A DNA stretch of 21,280 nucleotides from Bifidobacteriaceae bacterium (lineage in GTDB: Bacteria; Actinomycetota; Actinomycetes; Actinomycetales; WQXJ01), in NCBI GenBank assembly GCA_031266115.1, contig JAISBQ010000164.1, positions 1-21,280 on the forward strand, written 5' to 3'. Both the position numbers and the translations under genes were made by a program. Each line of letters opens with the position of its first letter. The first letter of the stretch is position 1. The notes beneath the pieces are model-generated. The model was given only the letters and a program-made list of their open reading frames with translations, searched no databases and had not been told where the DNA came from. Positions 15,234 through 21,280 of this stretch are shown piece after piece.

Positions 15234-15623
15234 TCACCACAGGCGCCGGGTCCCTGGCAGGGTGTCGAAGATCGGGTCGCGGCTGATCAATGCCGCACCT
15301 TCCAGGGCGGCCTGGGCCGCGAGCATGCGGTCGAACGGGTCCTTGTGGTCCCACTCGAGGGCGCCCGCGAGGATCGCGTGGCGGTGGTCAACCGCAAGCG
15401 ATGCCGCAGCTAGGGCGGTGATCACGGTGGGAAAGTCTGCCAGCACAGGTGCGGCAGCGGCGAGTCTTCCGGCGCGGTGCTTGATGCTCAGCTCCCATGG
15501 GACCACGGCGGACAGGAGGACATCATTGGCGGGATCGAGGATGAGCAGCTCTGCGGAGCGGCCCAGGAGCTCAGGCCGCGTCATTGCCCATAGGACAGCG
15601 TGAGTGTCGAGGAGGAGCTTCAC
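15234..15623 (-). CDS. PIN-domain toxin of a Phd-type toxin-antitoxin pair
   Basis: This 129-aa protein has the arrangement of the PIN subgroup paired with Phd/YefM antitoxins. MKLLLDTHAVLWAM carries Asp6, VVPWELSIKHRAGRL carries Glu44, HKDPFDRMLAAQA carries Asp95 and Asp98, and LISRDPIFD carries Asp116. All predicted metal-binding acids are present, so it should be an active RNase when free. The GTG start at 15623 overlaps the antitoxin stop (GTGA), indicating translational coupling. Length and motifs are normal for the family, with no sign of decay, unlike hipA and the left-edge vapC. Confidence 0.9.
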   Translation of the reverse strand: MKLLLDTHAVLWAMTRPELLGRSAELLILDPANDVLLSAVVPWELSIKHRAGRLAAAAPVLADFPTVITALAAASLAVDHRHAILAGALEWDHKDPFDRMLAAQAALEGAALISRDPIFDTLPGTRRLW

Positions 15624-15868
15624 TCGCCGCGCCCTGACCAGAGGGCCAGATCGGCCTCGTTGAGTGGAGCCATTGATTCGGCGATCGCAGCCTCATCCAG
15701 GTCCGTGGGGAACAGGCCCAACCGGCGATCGGGCGCCTCGTCCAGTGCCTGCAGTCGCGCCACTGGCCGACCCGCGCGAGCGATGATGACGTCGCGTCCC
15801 TGCTCAGCCTGAGCTACGAGATAGGAGAGCCGGCCCTTTGCCTCCTGGATGTTCATGGTGATGGTCAT
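15620..15868 (-). CDS. Phd/YefM-family antitoxin
   Basis: This 82-aa protein starts at ATG 15868. MNIQEAKGRLSYLVAQAEQG and the next segment RDVIIARAGRPVARLQAL are the classic Phd/YefM DNA-binding fold (residues 5-45). An acidic, helical toxin-binding tail follows (PTDLDEAAIAESMAPLNEAD). The frame is open upstream to 16051, but that extension shows no homology and covers a direct repeat, so the short start is preferred. ATG 15856 (MNIQ) is an alternative. It should neutralise the adjacent PIN toxin and autorepress. Confidence 0.9.
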   Translation of the reverse strand: MTITMNIQEAKGRLSYLVAQAEQGRDVIIARAGRPVARLQALDEAPDRRLGLFPTDLDEAAIAESMAPLNEADLALWSGRGE

Positions 15869-15883
15869 CGCCCTACCGTAATA
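15869..15883 (-). promoter_or_regulatory. Candidate -10 box directly before the Phd antitoxin
   Basis: On the minus strand TATTAC (15883-15878) and the overlapping TACGGT (15880-15875) both fit a TANNNN -10. They lie nine and six bases before ATG 15868. There is no Shine-Dalgarno, so a leaderless transcript is likely, as proposed for vapBC and hipB in this window. Confidence 0.4.
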
Positions 15884-15924
15884 GACCAGGTGCGGCCGGT
15901 CCAGTCTAGCTGGTCCTCCGCAGC

Positions 15925-16015
15925 CGATGACGAAAGGCAAGTGGCCAGCGGTTTCCCTGGTGGGGAGCGAGACGGAAGGACCCGCGGGCGATGACGAAAG
16001 GCACGCGGGCAGCGG
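15925..16015. repeat. Two-copy 27-bp direct repeat
   Basis: CGATGACGAAAGGCA occurs at 15925-15939 and 15989-16003, 64 bases apart. The flanking positions (GTGGCCAGCGG against CGCGGGCAGCGG) are also similar. It lies between the divergent Phd/PIN operon and the adhesin gene, so it may be a shared regulatory site or a duplication scar. Confidence 0.6.
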
Positions 16016-16215
16016 CGGCGTGCTCACACGTGGCCGCCTGGCGGGACTCACTCTTCAGAAGGGGACTCCCATGTGGGGTGCGCCGCCGGCTGGCGGGACG
16101 TTGGGGGGCCGCAGGACTGTGCTTGGACGGAAGAATCCTGGGGTGGTTGTTCGTCGGGGTGGTCGGATGGCCGTGTTGCCGGGACGCCCCACGGCGGCGG
16201 GTCGCGCTACTCATA

Positions 16216-16222
16216 GTGAGGA
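16216..16222 (+). promoter_or_regulatory. Ribosome binding site that fixes the adhesin start
   Basis: GTGAGGA lies eight bases before ATG 16231, an ideal distance. An in-frame GTG at 16228 is only five bases away and is less likely. An in-frame stop at 16225 rules out anything further upstream. Confidence 0.65.
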
Positions 16223-16230
16223 CATGAGTG

Positions 16231-19200
16231 ATGGACCGGCAGACTACGTTGTTGCACCCTTTCGCAGGTCATGGGCCCAAGCGGACCGCGCGAGCGCGGT
16301 GGCGGGAGGTGGGGTCGCGCCTCATCGCCGCCGCCGTGGGGGCAGTCCTCGCGCTCAGTGGCGCGGGCGTGGGGGCGGGTCTCGGCGCGGCGCCTGCCTT
16401 CGGCGCCGCGACTCCCGATTCCGCGGCACTGACCGGCTCGACCGCTGCCCAAGGCGCAGCCACAGTGCGTGGGGCGACCTCGAATGCGCCAACATCCGGC
16501 GCCGCTACGAACCGGATGGCCGTCCAGGACGATGGCGAACAGGAGGAAGGCGCGCCGCAGGAGTGTGAGACCGAGACTCCCGGCGAGGGTGAACCTTCTG
16601 GGGAGGGCGAGACTGGGGAGTGCGAGCACGGGATCGATCCCGTCCAGGACTCGATCACCTTCAATGCGAAGCGCGTCGAGGCGACAGGCTCGGCCGCCAC
16701 CACCTACCAGCTCGTCGACGTGGACATCACCTTGGGCGCCGATTCGCCCGGGGTCGCGTCGCTGTCCGTGACGATTCCATCCACCATCCCCCTCGACGAG
16801 ACCAAAATCCCCACGGGCCTAGTTCTGGCGGGAAAGTCAGCTCAGGGGGTGACGCGCTCCTACAACTACACCGTGTCTATCGGTGGCAAGCGGGTGATGA
16901 CTGCCGACGAGGCCGAGACGGCGCTCGCGGCATTGCGGTTCGTCTCCAACAGTGGTGGCAAGGACACCGGCGCGATCACAGTCTCGTTCTCCGCCGATCC
17001 GGTGGTCTCTTGGGAGGACGAGGCGGGGAACCGGCATTTCTATCAGACTATGTACTTCAGCGACGAAGAGGGTTTCAGCGCCGGCAAGCACTACACATGG
17101 TATACAGCATACAACCTGGCGCTCACCAAGAGCTTCAACGGACTTAGAGGCTATCTCGCGACCATCTCGAGCACCGCAGAAGATGCAGTCATGGCTCAGT
17201 TCGTCATGGGAAACAATTCGCTGGCAGGCGGGGTTCGAGCGAGGATCCGGTGTTTCGGTAGTGAGCAGAATCCGACGCCAGATGAGGGGACGGAACCCGC
17301 AGGCTATGATCCCTACTATACTGGAGACGGCCTGGAGGACTCACCCGGATTCACCAAGGCCGGCTTCGACTGCTCCGGAAATCCAACATCGCATCCGATA
17401 CCAGATATTCCCTTGGGTCAGCAAGACTGGCTCAGTGTCACTGACGCTGCCACCGCGAAAACCAAGGCCGTCACGGCCTATCAAAGGCTGTATGAGACCG
17501 GAACGAATAACGAGAAATCGTTGAATGTCGGAGACGTCTTGGCGACAACGGTCAGGGTTGGAGGTAGTTGGTACTGGGCCGGAGGGCCCACGAATGAGGC
17601 CGGACGAGCGATGCGGGGCCAAGTGTTCTATAGGCTCCCTCGCGCCTCCCTCTACAATAGCGCGAATGCCGCAACCGATTACGCGACTATTACGGTAGCC
17701 GCCTCCTCGGGCCTGAAAAACACCTGTGGTACTGTGGACGCTTACGGTTGGTGCACCATCGATGCGGGAAAGGTCCCTGGCGCAAACGCTGACGGCACAG
17801 ATTCAGTATTCACGAACTGGAATCGACAGGCCCAACCGGACGCGTCCGGCGGAGAGAATGCCTTCACTCTGGGAGCGGACAAATCCTCAAACTGGAACGA
17901 CCGACCCACCTATGATCCAATTGCCGGCTACGGCGAGAATTATACCGTGGAGTTTTCTGAGGGTTGGGAAGAGCAAGGGGGGGGGTCCTACAGTCCACCG
18001 CTATCCGACTACTCCGCCGTGGTTCCCACGGCGATTCAGTTGAAGCATGTCAAGGAAGGAACCACCGTGGCTCTCGGCCCACAGACGGTGGCCCCCTCGT
18101 CCGGCGTGAAGAATGGCGTCTATCAGGGCAGCGCGCAAGCGGGCGCCTTGGATCTGCCGGGATACTCGTTCTCCCGCGCGTTCCCGGCATCGCTCGCGTA
18201 TAACCCAAACGAGATCCAGACTATCACCTACTACTACACCAAGAACCCTGTCGCCGATTCGCTGACGTTCGATATCAAGGGCGAGTTCACAGACATCATG
18301 AACGGTGAGGAAAATCTGGGCCAGGGGATAGTGTACGAGCTTGAGAACGTCCAGGTGGATGACGACTATGGGCCCATCCGCGCGGTCAGCGTCTCCTATC
18401 CTTCGACGCTGGACATGACAGGTGACGATTCGGCGATCGACGGATTCATCACCTCGATGGCCGAGGGCAATGGGGTGCGGACGTGGACGTACATGGCGGG
18501 GGACGAGGACATGAGCCAACTGGAGATGGGCTTGGACTACGCGCATGTCGGTGTCACACCGGAGCGGTTCCGCCAGGCCTTGGAGGTGCTGACCTTTTCC
18601 CCCTTGGTCTCCGGAATCGAAACCCCGGGCAGTATTCAGGTGACCATGGCAGACTTCGCCGGCACCGCTGGATCGGCCGTGGAGGAGACCGAGCCGATTC
18701 CACAACCGATATGGACCTACTACTTACCCCAAGGGGGCTCTGTCGTCAATCGTAATAGCTATCTTTCGGGCGCCGTGGGATCTGTGGGCATGGTTGGGAC
18801 CTCGACTGTCTCAGCGAACGTCGAGAGCGCCATGCCCGTGGATGACTGGGTCACGATGGGTTTCAGTGTGGATGGTGGGGAGGTACTAGCCACCGGATCA
18901 GAATCAATCACCTATGGTCCCACTCGCCACACCCTCGTGTATTATTATGCCCCGTCAGGCGGATACAAGGCGACGTTTGACATGGGCGGGGGGCATGAAG
19001 GTGCTAACCCTTTCCCAGACGGTGTCGGAGTAGCGGCAAACGGCACATTGGCCCGTCCGTCAGAGCCCCATGATCCCGGATATCGATTCCTCGACTGGTA
19101 CGCGGGCGCGCGGCCAGAAGTACCGGAGAGCGAATCCGAGGTGAGTACGTTCGACTTTGGCAGCGCATGGGAAAGTAATCGGACGATCTACGCCTGGTGG

Positions 19201-21280
19201 GATGCCGAGGATGACGTGAGCATCACATTCGATGACGGCACCAGCGAGAACCTGGAGTGCGACAGAACCAACGAGGATCCTGAAGCGAGCCAAGAAGAGC
19301 CCGACAGCTGCGAGCCGACAGATGGCGGCGCAATGGTTGCAGGCACCATGCCCGACAACCAGGTAGTGCCCTATGACTCCCTGTTCGAGATCCCGAACGG
19401 GCAGACCCCCATGCGCGAGGGCTTCGAATTCGCGGGCTGGTACGCGGATGACGCACGTGTCTGCGCAGTCCACGAGGTCGATGCCGGGACGGCGGGGTGC
19501 ACCGCCGTAGGGCGCGTTGACGCCTATGTCACGATGACAGCCCACTGGTCCGCGCGGGAAGACCGAATTGTCCAGTTCTCCGCCAACACACCACCGGGAA
19601 GCGCAGGGTTCGTGGCCGAGACGCTACCGGCGCCCGAGTTGGTGCCGTTCGCAGCCCGCGCGACGGATCCATCCGACGCCGTGGGCTACACCGAGCCCGT
19701 CGCGTACGGGTATGCCTTCACCGGCTGGTCCACCTCCGCTTCAGGCACCGGCGTGCCGTTCGACTTCGATGAGGTTCGGATCATCGCGCCACGAACCACC
19801 TTGTACGCCCAATGGGAACAGAGGGACACGGCAGACGTGACCTTCACTGTCAACGCGCCGGGTGGGACCGCAGCGGTGCCTGGCACAGTGCCCGAGAACT
19901 TGATGGGGATCGACTATTCCCAGACCATCCCCGACACCGTCAGCGAACCGATCATCGAGGGCTACCGGTTCACCGGTTGGTATGACTCGGCGTCTGGTGG
20001 GATCCGGTACGAGTTGGGCGCCCTCGGCACCCGGTTGACAACCGACGTCGACCTGTACGCCACGTGGACCTTGGTGTCCCAGACGCTGACCGTGACGTTC
20101 GCGGAGAACAAACCCACGGGTAGCACCGTCGTGATCGGCGGCACCATGCCGGAGCCCCAAGAGGGGATCGCCTACAACGCGACGGTTCGAGAGGACCTTG
20201 CCACACCCGTGATCGAGTCCTACCACTTCGCTGGGTGGGTGAACGCGCTGGACCACACGGGGATCGCCGTCTATCCGGGAATTACCAGGTTGGTGTGGGA
20301 CACCGAGAATCCCGAGTCTCCCACTCAACAGTGGCACGCGACCTGGGAGCTGGAATCCCCGGTGGCCGTCACGTTCGACGCCCGCATCCCGGCGGGCTCC
20401 AGCGCGGTGGCCGGCACCGTGCCCACCAATCTCACCAACCTGACCTATAACACGCTCATCAGTCCCAGCACGCCGATAGTCGAGGGCTACCGGCTTGACG
20501 GTTGGCACATCAGTTCGCAGGACGAGACCACCAATGGCACACCCTTCGATCCAGCGGTGGACCGATTGACGCGAGAGAAGTTCTCGACCTCGACCGCCAG
20601 AACCATCGTTCTGGTCGCCGCATGGACCCAGATGGCCCCCATCGATGTGGTTTTCAATCCGAATCCGCCGGCAGGCGGCGGCGCAGTGGTGGCGAGCACG
20701 GTCCCAGCCACTATCGTGGGTCTGCCGTATCACTCTCCGATCGCCGTCGAACCCACCCCGGTTCCGCTGGTGGATGGCTATCCCGACACTGGCTTCCGGT
20801 TCGCTGGTTGGTTTACAGCCGCCGATGGCGGAAGCCAGGTGACGTTCGGGGCATCCGGCACACGTATCGTTGCTTCTCCGGTCTATGCTCATTGGACGCC
20901 GGACACGACCACCTATTCGATCACCTGGAGCCCCGAGGATGATGGCGCGTCCCGGGCGGTGAATGTTCCGACCAACAACCAAGACCTGTACTACGCGACC
21001 ACGCTCGCCGCTCCCAACACGCAGATTGCCCGAAAAGGCTACCGGTTTGGCGGTTGGTGGACCGGCACACAAGACACCGGAACCCAGATCGTGTTCACCG
21101 GCCCCGGCCACACCCGCATCCTAGGGGACACCACCCTCCATGCAGCATGGACCGAGGATGCCACTGCGTACACGGTGTTCTTCGACCCGAACGCTAGCGA
21201 TGACCCGTCGGTGGTGGGGATGCCGGACTCGGTGTCACGTCTGGTGTCCGAGGCGATCGGGGAACCGGGCTCGATTCCTG
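16231..21280 (+). CDS. Giant surface adhesin with lectin-like, MucBP-like and InlB-type repeats (3' end outside window)
   Basis: About 1683 residues are visible with no stop before the edge. A signal peptide (RLIAAAVGAVLALSGAGVGA, cut near AFGAA) shows export, and an acidic E/G/P-rich linker follows at ~97-132. A beta domain at ~135-258 recurs in diverged form at ~672-810 (SITFNAKRVEAT against SLTFDIKGEFTD). At ~265-575 a C-type-lectin-like domain has GYLATISSTAED, a YWAGG segment, FTNWNRQAQPD, ENAFTLG and NWNDRP, with long insertions. MucBP-like segments end in TITYYYTK (~671) and TLVYYYAP (~910). From ~912 come eight InlB/Flg_new-type repeats of ~75-90 aa with a G-Y/F-x-F-x-G-W core and an L-Y/H-A-x-W end; a ninth is cut off. 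Such proteins bind host or partner surfaces. Any LPXTG anchor would lie outside the window. A G9 run interrupts the coding sequence at 17977-17985. Confidence 0.9.
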   Translation, partial: MDRQTTLLHPFAGHGPKRTARARWREVGSRLIAAAVGAVLALSGAGVGAGLGAAPAFGAATPDSAALTGSTAAQGAATVRGATSNAPTSGAATNRMAVQDDGEQEEGAPQECETETPGEGEPSGEGETGECEHGIDPVQDSITFNAKRVEATGSAATTYQLVDVDITLGADSPGVASLSVTIPSTIPLDETKIPTGLVLAGKSAQGVTRSYNYTVSIGGKRVMTADEAETALAALRFVSNSGGKDTGAITVSFSADPVVSWEDEAGNRHFYQTMYFSDEEGFSAGKHYTWYTAYNLALTKSFNGLRGYLATISSTAEDAVMAQFVMGNNSLAGGVRARIRCFGSEQNPTPDEGTEPAGYDPYYTGDGLEDSPGFTKAGFDCSGNPTSHPIPDIPLGQQDWLSVTDAATAKTKAVTAYQRLYETGTNNEKSLNVGDVLATTVRVGGSWYWAGGPTNEAGRAMRGQVFYRLPRASLYNSANAATDYATITVAASSGLKNTCGTVDAYGWCTIDAGKVPGANADGTDSVFTNWNRQAQPDASGGENAFTLGADKSSNWNDRPTYDPIAGYGENYTVEFSEGWEEQGGGSYSPPLSDYSAVVPTAIQLKHVKEGTTVALGPQTVAPSSGVKNGVYQGSAQAGALDLPGYSFSRAFPASLAYNPNEIQTITYYYTKNPVADSLTFDIKGEFTDIMNGEENLGQGIVYELENVQVDDDYGPIRAVSVSYPSTLDMTGDDSAIDGFITSMAEGNGVRTWTYMAGDEDMSQLEMGLDYAHVGVTPERFRQALEVLTFSPLVSGIETPGSIQVTMADFAGTAGSAVEETEPIPQPIWTYYLPQGGSVVNRNSYLSGAVGSVGMVGTSTVSANVESAMPVDDWVTMGFSVDGGEVLATGSESITYGPTRHTLVYYYAPSGGYKATFDMGGGHEGANPFPDGVGVAANGTLARPSEPHDPGYRFLDWYAGARPEVPESESEVSTFDFGSAWESNRTIYAWWDAEDDVSITFDDGTSENLECDRTNEDPEASQEEPDSCEPTDGGAMVAGTMPDNQVVPYDSLFEIPNGQTPMREGFEFAGWYADDARVCAVHEVDAGTAGCTAVGRVDAYVTMTAHWSAREDRIVQFSANTPPGSAGFVAETLPAPELVPFAARATDPSDAVGYTEPVAYGYAFTGWSTSASGTGVPFDFDEVRIIAPRTTLYAQWEQRDTADVTFTVNAPGGTAAVPGTVPENLMGIDYSQTIPDTVSEPIIEGYRFTGWYDSASGGIRYELGALGTRLTTDVDLYATWTLVSQTLTVTFAENKPTGSTVVIGGTMPEPQEGIAYNATVREDLATPVIESYHFAGWVNALDHTGIAVYPGITRLVWDTENPESPTQQWHATWELESPVAVTFDARIPAGSSAVAGTVPTNLTNLTYNTLISPSTPIVEGYRLDGWHISSQDETTNGTPFDPAVDRLTREKFSTSTARTIVLVAAWTQMAPIDVVFNPNPPAGGGAVVASTVPATIVGLPYHSPIAVEPTPVPLVDGYPDTGFRFAGWFTAADGGSQVTFGASGTRIVASPVYAHWTPDTTTYSITWSPEDDGASRAVNVPTNNQDLYYATTLAAPNTQIARKGYRFGGWWTGTQDTGTQIVFTGPGHTRILGDTTLHAAWTEDATAYTVFFDPNASDDPSVVGMPDSVSRLVSEAIGEPGSIP

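Larger units (their letters stand above)
15869..16230. other. Divergent intergenic region before the second surface protein
   Basis: About 360 bases lie between the Phd antitoxin and the large adhesin gene. The region holds a two-copy direct repeat (15925 and 15989) and the adhesin ribosome binding site at its right end. I see no clear promoter for the adhesin and no credible gene. Confidence 0.45.

Noticed and set aside
15869..16051. Upstream extension of the Phd antitoxin to 16051
   Set aside because: The added residues show no homology and cover a duplicated DNA motif. The internal ATG 15868 gives the standard Phd/YefM start and a well placed -10 box.

Overview
The window is high-GC DNA, with GC-biased third codon positions, GTG starts, ATGA/GTGA gene overlaps and TANNNT-type -10 candidates. 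This fits an actinobacterium, probably a host- or surface-associated one, because two very large secreted proteins dominate the sequence. I cannot place the genus from sequence alone.

Layout. (1) 1-744, minus strand: a decayed vapBC toxin-antitoxin pair, with a frameshift in both genes and an apparently lost catalytic Asp. (2) 943-9303, plus: one 2786-aa secreted protein with a signal peptide, a zinc metalloprotease domain (HExxHxxGxxH plus Met-turn), about 20 BACON-like beta-sandwich repeats and four interspersed PPC-like modules. (3) 9380-9910, minus: an Imm5-like immunity protein with no toxin beside it. (4) 10220-12335, plus: a tightly overlapping three-gene operon of winged-helix regulator, ABC ATPase and ABC-2 type permease. 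(5) 12506-13206, plus: an intact RHH/PIN vapBC pair. (6) 13236-14255, minus: hipBA with an intact hipB and a dead hipA (frameshift, in-frame TGA, lost 3' end). The hipB promoter carries two tandem operator-like repeats. (7) 14350-15157: a non-coding block with nested symmetry. Two pairs of ~61-bp palindromes, each pair at an 83-bp period, enclose two pairs of 23-bp repeats, each pair at a 42-bp period and facing each other. (8) 15234-15868, minus: an intact Phd/PIN pair. (9) 16231 to the right edge, plus: the first ~1683 residues of a second giant surface protein with a signal peptide, an acidic linker, a C-type-lectin-like domain, duplicated beta domains, MucBP-like segments and at least eight InlB/Flg_new-type repeats. 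A G9 tract sits in its coding sequence.

Interpretation. Two giant exported proteins flank about 6.7 kb of accessory DNA. That DNA holds four toxin-antitoxin loci in different states of decay when the left-edge pair is counted, an orphan immunity gene, and repeat arrays. It looks like a recombination or insertion hotspot. The protease is likely to act on extracellular or host glycoproteins through its repeat stalk, and the second protein is probably an adhesin. The ABC operon looks like a self-regulated exporter or resistance system. The least explained items are the symmetric repeat block at 14350-15157, the tandem operators kept in front of a dead hipA, and the G9 tract as a possible on/off switch.
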